Below, in pieces: positions 53,152 to 63,820 of a DNA stretch of 64,000 nt (the first letter of the stretch is position 1; the number at the start of each line of letters is the position of its first letter). The position numbers and the translations under genes are program-made. The notes below the pieces were generated by a model. It searched no databases and was not told where the DNA came from. It was given only the letters and a program-made list of their open reading frames with translations. The stretch comes from Massospora cicadina (lineage: Eukaryota; Entomophthoromycota; Entomophthoromycetes; Entomophthorales; Entomophthoraceae): contig JAKSZP010000148.1 of NCBI GenBank assembly GCA_022478985.1, forward strand, positions 33,501 to 97,500, written 5' to 3'.

Positions 53152-54300
53152 TTGGATGAATATTCCAACATTTTTGCTAGGCATACTTACAAACTTGGGA
53201 GGATGAAAGGTGTAGTGCACACTGTTGAAACTGGTGATCACCTTACTATCTGTGCGAAGCCCTATCATAAATCCAAAGTAGAGGAAGCCCAGATTACTAA
53301 GGAGTTGAATCAATTGTGGAGGCTGGATTATTGAAACCCTTTAATAGTCCCTGGGCATCCCCATTGTTGTTGGTTAAGAAGAAAGATGGTTCTCATTGAG
53401 TCATGATGGATTATCGTCGATTGAATGCTATTACCCAACGGGACTGTTATCCCTTACCTAGGATTGATGATCTCTTAGATTGTTGGCTGGATCCACCTAT
53501 TTTTCAGCCATGGACTTAGCCAGTGGATATTGGCAAATCGAACTTTCTCCAGAAGATCATGCCAAGTGTGCCCTGATATCAAGTGAAGGGTTGTTTGAAT
53601 CAACTCTCATGCCTCAAGGCCTAAGCAATGACCCCACAACTTTCCAAAGGGCTATGGACAGTATGCTCCAGGATTTAAAGCTTACTTGTGTTCTGGTATA
53701 TCTTGACGACATTACCATGTTTTAAAACCTTTACTGAGCATTTAAACCATTTAAAAGAAGTATTCAGCTAAATTTGGGGCTCTTCCTTAAAACTCAAGCC
53801 CTCCAAGTGCTCATTCATTCAATTGAAATGGACTTCTTAGGGCATCAGGTTTCAGCTAAAGGGATTTGACCCCTTGCAGACAAAGTTCGAGCCATCCAAC
53901 AGATGCCTCCTCCCTCTTCTTTATGGGATATTCAAGTCTTTCTCGGTATGGTTGGGTATTATCAGCAATTTATTCTCAACTTTGCTGATATGGATGAACC
54001 CTTATTTTATCTATTGCAAAAAGGAGTGTCTTTTGAGTGGGGATCAGCTCAAGAACAGTCTTTCAATTCTCTGCGTACCGCCTTGATGAAGGCACCTGTT
54101 CTAATTCACCCCCAGTTTGATAGGTTCTTTCTACATATGGATGCAATCAATGTCACTATTGGGGCTATTTTATCTCAGTGTGATGAAGAAAATAGGATCA
54201 TCCTGTTTCTTACTATAGCAAAACTTTGTCAAAGGCTGAACAAAATTATAGTGTTACTGAGCAGGAATGTTTGGCGATAATTTTGGCCATCAAGCTTTTT
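53152..54300 (+). pseudogene. E3 reverse transcriptase and RNase H start
   Basis: KGVVHTVETGDHLTICAKPY (53207), WASPLLLVKKKDGSH (53352), MMDYRRLNAITQRDCYPLPRIDDLLD (53403), MDLASGYWQIELSPEDHAKCALI (53512), MPQGLSNDPTTFQRAMDSM (53610) and LTCVLVYLDDITMF (53681-53725) with intact YLDD. The thumb follows: DIQVFLGMVGYYQQFILNFAD (53929). RNase H starts with LHMDAINVTIGAILSQ (54130), the usual TDAS being MDAI. Confidence 0.94.
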
Positions 54301-54560
54301 TGGCCCTTTTTTATATGGTACCCATTTCACCGTTATTACTGACCATTCCTCCTTATGATGGCTGCAGAATATGAAGGATCCTGATGGGAGGTTGGCCCGT
54401 TGGGCTTTATGATTTCAAAATTATGATTTTTCCATTGTTCATCGCTCAGGAGCTCAGCATCAAAATGCAGATGGGTTATCCCGACTACCTATTCTGACCT
54501 GGAACCAGAAAAAGAAGAACGCTTGTATAATCTTATTGGATGACTGGGATTATGGGATTG
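54300..54560 (+). pseudogene. E3 RNase H end and connection
   Basis: In frames with stops: VTEQECLAIILAIK (54250), HFTVITDHSS (54326), LQNMKDPDGRLARWAL (54366) and HQNADGLSRL (54460). The catalytic Glu and Asp residues are present. Confidence 0.88.
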
Positions 54561-54599
54561 AGAGACTCAAGAGGATCGAGCCTATCTAAAATCAATTAC

Positions 54600-55919
54600 C
54601 AAGGATACTATGATTCAAGATGGAGCTTTTTATAAGAAAGTCAAGTATAAGTGGTTGCCCTTCCTACATCCCAACTCCAGGTTTCACGCTGTAATGGAAG
54701 GTCATGAACAAGTTAGTCATAGCATCTTAAAGAAAACTCAAGAATGGTTGAAGACTTGATACTATTGGAACAGCATGACTGAGTTCATTCTGGAGACTCT
54801 TGACTCATGTCTTACTTGCAAATGTCATGGAACTACCAAACCTACTTATCAACATCAAGTCATTTCCCCAACTAAGGCGTTCAAAGTAGTCAGCATTGAT
54901 GTTGTAGGGCCTTTTCCTCGAGAAGTGCATGGTCATCAGTATATCATTATGGCTGTTGACCATTTGACCAAATGGGTTGAGGCCATTTCAATTGCTACTC
55001 CTTTGGCTAAGACTACAGCCTTATTTCTATATCAGCATATTATTTCCCAACATGGATTTTCAAAGGTCCTTATGTCAGATAATGGGACTAATTTCACCTC
55101 GCAACTTATACAGGAGTTATTAAAATTGTTTAACATACTCAGCGATTTTTTTTCCCATATAATCCATCCACAAATGGGGCCATTGAACGAGTTAATGGAA
55201 CCTTGGTCTCAATTTTAAGGAAAATGGCCTTGACTGATCCAACACGATGGAATTTTTATTTACCTAATGCCTTGTTTGCTTATCAGATAAGCTATCACCA
55301 CATTATCAAGATGTCCCCATTTAAGTATATATATGGGCGAGATCCTTCAATCCCTTCTAGTGTTCAGACTATCCATGAAGAAAGCATCCCAGAAAATTCC
55401 AATTTAGATATGAGAAAGTTGGCTGATGAGATTATCCGCCTCCAGGCTCAAGCAATGAATTCAATTGAAATCACCACTCGAAGAGAGACTCTACAAAGCA
55501 ATCAACATAAACAAGTCTTACCTGATTATCAGATTGGAGATTATGTTATGTATTATCATTCTTGGCCAGGTGGACGGACTGAAAAGCTGGGAACTAATTG
55601 GTCTGGTCCTTATAGAGTTATATCTCAAAAAGGATTAGAATATTCAATTGTTCATACTGATACTGATATTGTGATAAATTGTATTCATCCTAGGTTTTTA
55701 AGAAGTCATCCTCCACCGCAATTGAATCTTGAGGGGGAAGTGTCAGGATTTCACCAAATTCACATATCTTCAAAAAAATCCCCTTCCTCAATTCCCCCAA
55801 CATCATCAAAAGGAGCGAGAAATCTATTGCAATCTATCAAAATTGATAATCAATCGGATCCTGATCAACTGATTGAAGATTTGATTGCACAGAGATTATT
55901 TCACTCTGATAGATTATGA
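54600..55919 (+). pseudogene. E3 integrase
   Basis: Zinc module start (HEQVSHSILKKTQEWL near 54700) and CLTCKCHG. Core VVSIDVVGPFPREVHGHQYIIMAVDHLTKWVEAI (first Asp), MSDNGTNFTSQLIQELLKLF (second Asp), and the Glu region near 55190 across a frame change. Frame 55203-55919 (238 codons) continues with LPNALFAYQISYHHIIKMSPFKYIYGRDPS and DYQIGDYVMYYHSWPGG, the C-terminal barrel. No chromodomain. The last 60 residues run into the 3' LTR. Confidence 0.93.
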
Positions 55920-56080
55920 ACCATAAAAAAGCCTATAAGTATTTCCTCTTTTCAAAAATAAAAATTAGGTCGAGTTTAACCTGTATTTTCTTATTATTTC
56001 ATTGCATTTTTGGATAATCCTCCCTGTGTAACTTTGAGATACAACCTGCCCCATTGGGAGTGTAATTCAAAACTTCAAGA
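55741..56080 (+). repeat. E3 3' LTR (340 bp)
   Basis: TGTCAGGATTTCACC...AACTTCAAGA, followed at once by the duplicated TGTGT. Contains the C-terminal end of the integrase frame. Confidence 0.95.
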
Positions 56081-56900
56081 TGTGTGGTAGCCTACATGTA
56101 TGCTATTCTTGTGTTCTCCCCTTATAATAAGTCTCAAGAAGTACACCTGCGGCAAGTGGTGGAGAGGTTAGAGCAGTCAACCTTACTTTGAAAAACACCA
56201 AGCTTGAATTCTTCAAGTCACAAGTCATCTTCCTGGCAACATCTTGTTAGACTAAGGTCACATAATAACTCCAGACAAGGAGAAGGCTATTTGTGAGTGG
56301 TCCACCCTGACTTCAGTCAAAGAATTGCGGAGTTTTTTGGAGACGTGTACGTTCCTTAAGAAATTATCACCAAATCTTTCTGAGTTGGTGGCGCCCTTGT
56401 ATAAGGCGAGTGGAACAAAAGTGCTCCAGTGGTCCCCATTTTACAGGATGCCTTCCAAGCGGTAAAGTGCACCCTGTTGTCCACGTCCATCCTTCTCCAT
56501 GTAGATCCCATAAAGGAGTTCATTGTGGCTACTGATGCCTCCAACTTCTCCATAGCTGAGGTTTTATTATTAATAAGCGAAAATGGAATAGAGCTTTTGG
56601 TGTAGTCTTTTTCTTGAAATATGTCCCTGACTGAGTTAAACTACGCAATTATAACAAAGAGTTATTGGAAGTGATTTAGGCACTCATTTATTGGCCTCAT
56701 CATTTACATGGCTCATCCCAACTATTTTACGTTTGTACAGATCACTGTGCCTTGTTGTACTACTGCGCACCTCATGTCTTAACCCCATGGCAAAACCACT
56801 GGCATGAGACCCTGGCCCAATTTGCATTTTCTTATGATTTTACAAAGGGCAAGGAGAATAATTTGGAGGATGCTTTGAGCTGAAACCCTGCACTGGCTCC
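56081..56900 (+). pseudogene. E8 RT end and RNase H, after E3
   Basis: Once E3 is removed the frame reads GVCVVAYMYAILVFS across the joint; YMYA stands where YxDD is expected, both Asp lost. Thumb sequence follows. FIVATDASNFSIAEVLL (56518-56568) has the RNase H TDAS motif, then YNKELLEVI (56650), CTDHCALLYYCAP (56733) and ENNLEDALS (56858). Confidence 0.9.
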
Positions 56901-57259
56901 CATCCTAAGGAGGTAGAGATGCACAATACCCACTTGATTATTCCGTTGGGTAAGGTTGTGTCACAACTTCCATCTCCATTGGCCCATGAGCCAGCGCTTG
57001 TTCCTCTGGAAAATGTGAAGGAATATGTTATGTTCAGAAAGGAAGACTTTTTACAAACTATGTTGGCAGAGTATACTATGGTCTTCTCCAAAAGCAAGTT
57101 GAATCACGAAGAATTTACCATGGGATACCACGTTAAGGATGAGATAGTGCGGTTTCTGGGATGCCTCTGGTTCCCAAATGACCTCTTCGCCTGGAAATCA
57201 TCCAAAATCGTCATGATGGGATCAAAGTTGACCACCCTGGAAAGGCAAATTTCAGGAGC

Positions 57260-57780
57260 AATCCACCGCACTTACAATTAGAAGGATTAGTAGTGCTGGC
57301 TGCCTGGTATTGCAATGAGTTCCTGGTCTGCAATCAAATGAAGCCAAATCGCCATCCCCTCGCAGGTTTGTTGGTGCTAGTTCAAAAGTCCAAAGGGCCT
57401 TATAATTCCTCAATTTCTGGGTTTATTGTGGAGTCACCTGCTTCTGAAGGCTACGACGCCATCATGGTTTTGGTTGACCATTTTCCAAAGTTCGTTCACT
57501 TTATCCATTGTAGAATCACAGTAATCGCAGCTGAGATGCCTAGGCTTTTTGTATCTCATGTGTTTGCCCTTCATGGGGTGCCCCAGGAGATCATTAGCGA
57601 TTGTGGTACCCATTTTACCTCCATCTTTTGGGAAAAGTTGTGTAAGACCCTTCGGATTCATCCCTGCCATTCAACTGCCTATCACCCAATGATATGGGCA
57701 GACTGAACGAGTGAGCAAGCGTTAGAACAGTTCCTGCGGTTTTACACTGCCGCAGATAATTCATATTAAATTTCCCATCT
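57260..57780 (+). pseudogene. E8 integrase core
   Basis: Frame 57293-57706: DAIMVLVDHFPKFVHFIHC (first Asp), ALHGVPQEIISDCGTHFTSIFW (second Asp; DRG/DNG is DCG), then HPCHSTAYHPM and, in another frame, QTERVSKR-like sequence near 57700. The upstream zinc module (57240-57330) is poor. Confidence 0.9.
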
Positions 57781-58530
57781 CCCCAGGACCAATTCAGCTA
57801 TAATAACGCACAGCATAAATTAATCTGTTGTTCTCCCTTTTTTTGCAAATATGGCTTCAACCCCGCCTTCAACATGGAGCTCAGCTTTGGATAAAAAGTG
57901 AAAGCAGCGGTGGACTTTGCGAAGACTCTCAAGAAAATACACCAGGGGTAAACAAAAATTTGGATGCCGCAATGCAATATTATAGGGATAACGTGGATGG
58001 AAAAAAGATGAATAGGACCAGCGTACAAGGAAGGGAATCTCGTGTTGCTGGATGCTTGAAACATCCCTATCAAGCAGCCATGCAAAAATCTGAGACCAAA
58101 GAGGAAGTTGTCTTACCACATTGTCAGAAAAGTGGGTCACGACTTGTACCAGTTAATCTTCCTTCATTGTTCCAGATCTTCGCTGTTTTCCATAAAAGTA
58201 AGCTTAAGTTGTTTGAGTGTCCCCACCAGAGACTTCTGAGGCTTATCTTGTGGATGGGGCGCCAGAGTGGGAAGTGGAGGAGATAGTAGCCTCCCATCAT
58301 GTAAGAAGAAGACTTTAGTATCTTGTATCCTGGAAGGGATTTGATGCAGCGGAGAACAGTTGGGTACCAGCGCGTGACTGCGTCCATGCCCAAGATCTTA
58401 TTGAAGTGTTCCACAAGCGTTTCTCTGAGGCTGCAGGATCAAAGTCAAAGCAAGCCATCACCGTCATGAGTTGGCCCCTGCCCACAAGAACTTTTCCTTG
58501 GAGTAAGCCCCTAAAGGGGTTGGAGCCCTA
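57780..58530 (+). pseudogene. E8 integrase C-terminus and chromodomain
   Basis: Near 58163 LPSLFQIFAVFHKSKLK is the HxVFHVSxLK position. 58258-58435 reads EWEVEEIVASHHVRRRL, stop, YLVSWKGFDAAENSWVPARD and LIEVFHKRFSEAAG, an almost complete chromodomain with the YLVxWKGxxxxENSWxP core. The coding sequence ends at a TAG near 58530, and the purine tract GAAGAATGAGAGGG lies immediately before the 3' LTR. Confidence 0.9.
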
Positions 58531-58547
58531 GAAGAATGAGAGGGCAA

Positions 58548-59435
58548 TGGCACGGCTACATGACATACTTGAGGGAACCAGCTGCAGTTACTTGGCTGGA
58601 CGTCAGAAATCCAAAAAGGACAATCTTTAAGGTCACACTGACTTAAAGCATACCTTGGACCAATGCTGGGTGCAGGCGAGATATGCCAGGTTTGTCCAGG
58701 GGATGAGCGTGATTCTTGGCTCTGCATGCAGCAAGGACGTTAAAACGCAGTAGATTATTCTTAATGGCGACGGTTTGGTTTGATTGCTTGGAGAATGGGA
58801 GCTTAAACCTGAGCAATTTTTAGTATTGCTAAATTGGGACAGCTTAACCAGCAATCAATAACTTAAGTTTGGTCAATAATAAGCTTCAGTATCCATGAAG
58901 ATGGTAGGGTGCACCTATTGGCTCTCTTAGGCTTGGCACCTATTCCTCAATCAATGACTTGCCTCACATTTTTTAAAAATATGGTTTACAAGACCAACTT
59001 ACCTTATTGGTTAACTTCCTAAATAAAATCTCCCGTTAAGTTCAGATTTTTTATGGTTCCTAGGCAAATATGTGCGCATACCTCTATAAGGTGGTCTCCA
59101 ACAGCGTTGGCCACTTTATTTTATCCAAATTAACTAAAGTATCAGGTGCGCCTTTTATGGCTGACCTGGTCCCCTCCAGATCGAGGCACCCAAGTACCCT
59201 AGAAAAGATCTCCTATTAGTTATAGGATTCTCCTTTGGGGTCCAACCAGGTTCTGTTGTTTCTTTTTATTTACTATCATACAATGTTTGTACACCCTCGC
59301 CCTAAGCCCCCTTTGCACTAGAACCCTCTGCGGTGCCCTATTTCTGATTTTATAAAAGCTAGTTCCCTGGAGGTGTGGCTGTGCATCCTGCACCACCTCT
59401 CTGGGAATGAGAAAGTTACAGACACTCTCATTACA
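58548..59435 (+). repeat. E8 3' LTR (888 bp)
   Basis: TGGCACGGCTACATG...CTCTCATTACA, matching 46340-47230. Contains the best preserved self-primer of the family (59007-59016) after a TATA-like TTTTAAAAATA (58971-58981). Confidence 0.93.
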
Positions 59436-59639
59436 GGCATTCTTGGCGATTTCATATACATAGGGGGGTCTGTCCTCCTACTGTAGGATCTCAGGGGTCT
59501 AGATGATATTTATGGTTGGCAAAGAAAGGGGGCAACCCGGTTAACTCATGAATCAAGTTCTTGTTTGAATGTTATTCAAAATTTACTTAATCCTTTTAGT
59601 ATTTTTGACGACCTTATTTATAGTAACGGTGTTATTGTT

Positions 59640-60250
59640 TCAGCACCTGATTTACCCTCTCTGTCTGTCCATCCAATTGTGGATGGTAGGCAGAGTATCT
59701 GAAGGACTTGATAAGTATATTTGAAAGTAGATTATCCCAGAACTTAGATGAAAACTGAGGCCCACGATCAGAAATGGTTTTTTATGGCACTCTATGTTGT
59801 AAGAAGATTTTTTTCATAAATAATGCTGCTTCCCCCTTAGAGGTGATCTGCGTAGAAAGTGGAATAAACTCATCATATCTGTTTGATTGGTAAACTACTA
59901 CCATGTTTTAATCAGTTTTGTATGATTTAGGTAAATGAGGAGATGTAGTAAACGCTAATGGATGTCCATGTATTGGTGAGTCTCTGAATGGACATTATAT
60001 AACTACTGGAAGATTATGTTAAGGCTTAATTTGGGCAAATTTCAGACATTGGGCCGCATATTTCTTGACTCCTATACTAATTCAGCCAATGGATTGTGTC
60101 CTTTATTAGTTAAAAGGCCTTTGTCATTCCTGGGTGTCCATCCATCAGATAATTGTGACAAGCATCCAAAATCTCCCTTTCTAAAATTATCAGAGGTGCC
60201 CAATACCATACCACGGATATGAATTCCATTATCCTCTTATTTAAATCCTT
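59640..60250 (-). pseudogene. E7 integrase core
   Basis: Frames near 59790-59650 read GPQFSSKFWDNLLSN and FRYSAYHPQLDGQTERVNQV-like sequence, covering the second Asp to Glu region. The part around 60200-60050 corresponds to the zinc module and first Asp but is heavily broken. Confidence 0.82.
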
Positions 60251-60558
60251 GAACTTGGTTGAGGTTCCAATTTCAAGTTTTTTCTTAAGCGTTTTCTCAA
60301 AATAATTTTTTTCTTGGGTAGCTCAAATTCTTCTATAGATCCCTTTGGCAACAAACTTGATTATTGCAAAAACGTTAGGAGGCAACATGGTGGCATTATT
60401 GAAGTTGTTTAGCTCTTAGTTTCTATAAACTAATCTGTAGTCACAGCTCAAGAGATCAGAGAGCAAGTTCACATTGCTTGATGATATTTAGTCTTGAACT
60501 TGAAATTATATATTCTCAGGTGCCAATGAACTTGTATCTAGTTCATTCAGTATGTTCT

Positions 60559-60810
60559 TCAATTAACATTCCAGAGTTTTGCGATCAAACAGATTATAAT
60601 GGACCAGCGTGCATACATCAAGTGGTGTTGCAACTCCTGGGGATTTGATGATTGACAACAAACCTTATTGTATATGTGGTAGTAGGTCTCCGCAATCTGC
60701 ATTTTATGATTTAAATAGCAGATGGGATGTTCTAGACCATCCTCCCCTAATTGAAGAAGGACAGAGCAAAAAGCAAAGTCATGTGCATCAAATTTAAATA
60801 TAAATGGCAT
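60559..60810 (-). pseudogene. E7 RNase H
   Basis: Open 83-codon frame MPFIFKFDAHDFAFCSVLLQLGEDGLEHPICYLNHKMQIAETYYHIYNK, matching (F)xxxTDASxxAxGAVLxQ and HPVAYxSxKLxxAExNYxxYDKEL. The first catalytic Asp is kept (FDA); KE of the second block is Lys-Val. Confidence 0.85.
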
Positions 60811-60899
60811 TTACAGGTCAGCATGGTCCATGAAATAAGCTTTTCTTAATTTTTTTTTGTTTTTCTTGAAAAACATCTTCTTCTGAGCCTCAACAGAAG

Positions 60900-61600
60900 G
60901 ACAGCTTCCCAGTTAACCAAGTAAGAGGTACTTTAACTGTGGTAAGGTCTTAAGAGCTGTCTTGGAAAGTTAATCTTTCTTTGAAATCTTTAAACTCCAG
61001 TCTGATCATTTAGGGTCTTCTATTCCTTGATGGCCTTGAGCTTGTCTGGGCATACCGCTAGTCCTCCTTTAAATTACCTCATTTTATAAAAACATCACGG
61101 ATGACTTGTGAAACTAACATTTTGAGGATTTCATAATGAGCCCGCGTCTTGTATAGCTTTCAAAGCAGACTTTACATCTTTAATATTCTTTTCTTTGGAT
61201 TTAGAAAAACCAGTATATTTTCCATATATGCAATATAACAACAAGCTAATGATTTTTAAAGTACATGATCACCTAAGCGTTGGAATACTGCAGGAGCGTT
61301 TTTTGATCAATTATATTCACCCAATACACAAATTTTTTGGGCGGCACCAAAATGCCATGAACTTGTGGTGTTTGGGGTATACTGATACTTGATGGAACGC
61401 TTCTAAAAGTCAAACTTGGTAAACCAGTTTTTTCAAGAAATCATTGGCAGAATGTTCCCAAAGAGTGGCATGGAATAATAATCAGGTTTTTTAACTTCAT
61501 TTAACTTATGAAAATCCACACATGGGAAGAGCTCACCAATAGATTAGGTACTAGCATGATAGAGGATTTACAGATGATTTGGAGAGTACAATTGAACCAG
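60900..61600 (-). pseudogene. E7 reverse transcriptase fragments
   Basis: The reading on the minus strand around 61530-61190 corresponds to the RT fingers and palm: a CVDF/KLN-like stretch near 61520 and PSSIS-x-KYTSIKCL-like sequence near 61390. ORF 61195-61392 on the plus strand is an antisense shadow. Assignment rests mainly on position between RNase H and the 5' side. Confidence 0.6.
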
Positions 61601-61602
61601 AT

Positions 61603-61675
61603 GTTTTAATTAACCAAGGCAAGCTAACAAGGGGATGGACATTACTGAACTAAAAACAAAAACTAAAAAGTAAAC
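61603..61675 (-). mobile_element. SINE-D: 3' fragment of the SINE-C family
   Basis: The plus-strand string TTAACCAAGGCAAGCTAACA and the following AGGGGATGGACATTACTGAA match the 3' domain of SINE-C (TTAACCAAGGCAAGCCGACC, AGGGGACAGGCATTACCGAA) with mostly C/T and G/A changes. The tRNA head is missing, so it is 5'-truncated. No duplication was recognised. Confidence 0.75.
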
Positions 61676-61769
61676 GTAACTAATTGATTCAAACAAAATG
61701 CTCAAATGAGCAATTGAATATAACACCAAACAAAATCAACCAACCAGATGGGCAGTGGAGAAAACTTAT

Positions 61770-62707
61770 ACCTCCATGGTGAAAGGGGAGGGGAGATTAG
61801 GGGGCTCATCTTTGGCAGCAGCTATCTCTTCCCAGAGTAGGGTGCATGCCTAGGCAGATAGCAAGGGAGTTGGGCCATTGGCGGTATGTGGTTCTATATC
61901 TTCAATGATTGGTACTACCAAGTAATTTCCAACCATAAAAATGGAAGTAATATATTTGGCTAAAGCTTTTTGGCTTTAATGCGGGCATTTGGTAGTTTAA
62001 CAAACATGGCAATATTGATTCAGGTAATCTTAGCTTTTGGATTCCGTGCTACAGTTACCACGCTCTGGATAGCGTTAGTGACATTTTTGTGTAATTGTTT
62101 TACTCTAATATTACTTTTTGGAGTCAGTTTTTTGAGTATACCAGGAGGTGGAATTCCTCCTGCAAGCACCGCCACTGATTTGGCGGTGGCTTTGCGGAGG
62201 GGACGGCAATCTGGTGTGGCAGCTGCTTCTACTGCAAGCTGGTGGTCGCTGAAGAATGGTTCAGCGTTTGTCTGTGGGGCATATAAACGAGGGAAGAATT
62301 ATGCATCCCATTTTGTACTACAGAACTAGTCAATTTGCAGCGATGGTTCTTCAATGGCATTACCTGATTCATTGATTTCAATCAAAAAGTCCCTTGGGTT
62401 TTGGTTAAATTAATTGGTGAATTGGCATATGGTTGAAAATTAGTTGATTCATTGGAGGTTGCATGGGATCATATTGGATTTAATCCTGCGCTTGATTGGA
62501 AGAATCATGTGTGGCACTTGGGCAAGGTGGAGGCTGATTGGTGGCTGCAGGTGCAGCTGCAGCAACAGGCTTTGGGGGAGGTTTAACGGATCAGGAGGCA
62601 CCAGATCCATAAATTGCTTCTGGATTAAGTGGCGTTTGATCCAAATGTTGCTCTAATCCAAAAAGAGCCTTGATCTCAGGGAAGTCGGAGCTAGCAAAAT
62701 TTGACAT
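61770..62707 (-). pseudogene. Unidentified minus-strand coding relic
   Basis: From ATG (complement 62705-62707) a frame reads MSNFASSDFPEIKALFGLEQ, then a Pro/Ala/Gln-rich stretch (PPPKPVAAAAPAATNQPPPC). After a frameshift it continues to ATPDCRPLRKATAKSVAVLAG and KQLHKNVTNAIQSVVTVARN, and on to WEEIAAAKDEPPNLPSP near 61810. Roughly 300 codons with several stops keep a low-complexity, then basic character. It may be a Gag of E7 or of another element, or a dead host gene. I do not recognise the family. Confidence 0.4.
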
Positions 62708-62709
62708 CC

Positions 62710-63130
62710 CAAAACTGAAATGCAACCGTGAAATAAAGTTGGGCATATGCACGGCATGAATGATGATCCAGTGGGATGAGGAGACTTTGTAAGAGATGTG
62801 CTGGACAATGTTTGAAAACTTAGCATAGGAGGAGCTTATTCAATACTGGCGAAGTGCTATTTATTGGAGGATGTTGTGTCCCTGAAGGGCCAGTTGCGTC
62901 TTCTACAGTAAACAGAAAAATTCAAATAAAGAAATGATTGCTTGCTAAATAAGAAAATATTATTTCATCAAGATTATTTAAAAATCAGATGTGAATTTAT
63001 GAGCTCAACCAGTGAGCTTGGTGAGCGTTGGCGTCGTTCTCAGCCATTTCCTGGTCCCAGACCCTGCTATTGATGTGCAGCGTCATGAGGACAGTGGTGA
63101 GGGAATATGTGGTAATGACGAGGCATGGTG
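62710..63130. other. Interval without recognisable gene
   Basis: No motif, repeat partner or convincing frame is visible; it separates two coding-like relics in opposite orientation. Confidence 0.4.
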
Positions 63131-63402
63131 AAAGGGTTTGGGGATGAGCCTCGGCTGGTTGTCCCTAGTATGGTCAGTAACATGGCTCTTACTTCCCAAT
63201 TCATTCATAGCATATTGGCGTAAACCCGCCTGTTACATTAGATGCAACTCAAACACTTTTTTCAGTTTTGTGGGGGCCCCAAGAAGAGGTGGTAGCACCA
63301 GGAGGGGGGAATGGTATCGCCATGTGTTGACGGTGGTGATGGTGAGTTTTCTCACTGACATTCATTATAAAAGAGGTGGTTTAAAGGTGTGGCACAAGTC
63401 CC

Positions 63403-63820
63403 ATGAAGATGGAGGAGAGCCATGGGAGGATCTACATCTCCAAAAGATTGGGCGGCACTGCCCATGAAAGCTTTGATGAAGGTTCACCAAGTGGTGTCAT
63501 AGATTCATTTTCAGGCATAGTTGGCCCAAACAACGGGAGGGAAGACCCCTTTGTCACTGCAGATTGTGCAAATTGTGGAGGCACTACCCTCAAAGCTGGC
63601 AGGGTGGGTGCAAGAGTTGATTGAGGAGCAGGGTTTCCTCCCAGGATCCATGGATGAATGTGTCAATTGGATCTACAGGCCTGCTTGTCCGGATGAGGCG
63701 CAGGATGAAGCGTGGTCAGCTCTGCTGACGGTGTGTCAGGGGCGAGGATCAGTTGAAGTATATGGGCGGATTTTCTTACCATTGGCAAAAGCAGCATGAG
63801 TCTTGGATTTGCTATCATTG
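63403..63820 (+). pseudogene. Possible Gag-like coding relic at the window edge
   Basis: Frame 63521-63799 reads SLQIVQIVEALPSKLAGWVQELIEEQGFLPGSMDECVNWIYRP, a helical protein. A second frame 63403-63624 overlaps it. After the stop, another frame reads WICYHCKCFDRGCK near 63810-63850, reminiscent of a broken zinc knuckle but without the His at the right place. It may be the start of a further retroelement that leaves the window. Confidence 0.35.

Larger units (their letters stand above)
49796..56080 (+). mobile_element. E3: complete Ty3/gypsy element with collagen-like Gag, inside E8
   Basis: LTRs 49796-50131 (336 bp) and 55741-56080 (340 bp), TSD TGTGT on both sides (49791-49795, 56081-56085). 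The primer site TGGTGCTCACTACAGGG starts at 50133 and the purine tract TTGAGGGGGAAG ends at 55740. Domains: Gag with coiled-coil and collagen-like segments, CCHC knuckle, protease DTG, dUTPase-like domain, RT YLDD, RNase H, integrase. It is the innermost and least decayed element, yet it has stops and frameshifts and its LTRs agree only to about nine-tenths. Confidence 0.96.
46340..59435 (+). mobile_element. E8: complete chromovirus inserted in E7 and split by E3
   Basis: LTRs 46340-47230 (891 bp) and 58548-59435 (888 bp), flanked by GGAAT (46335-46339) and GGCAT (59436-59440), a 5-bp duplication with one change. Internal plus-strand order: primer site, decayed Gag, protease (48830), RT (49150-49795 and 56081-56260), RNase H, integrase, chromodomain (58258-58435). 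Without the inner element the length is about 6.8 kb. S1 at 15523-16417 is a solo LTR of the same family. Confidence 0.95.
59436..61600 (-). mobile_element. E7: chromovirus relic, right part (RT, RNase H, integrase core)
   Basis: Minus-strand order from the right: RT fragments (61570-60900), RNase H, integrase core, and the HELTGLPPFFANHKYHLDP block near 59550-59495 that precedes the integrase C-terminal domain found at 46339. Together with 45780-46339 it forms one element split by E8. The 5' end is lost or unrecognisable beyond the SINE fragment at 61603. Confidence 0.87.

Noticed and set aside
57798..58140. Overlapping minus-strand ORFs of 95 and 106 codons
   Set aside because: Antisense shadows of the E8 integrase C-terminal region.
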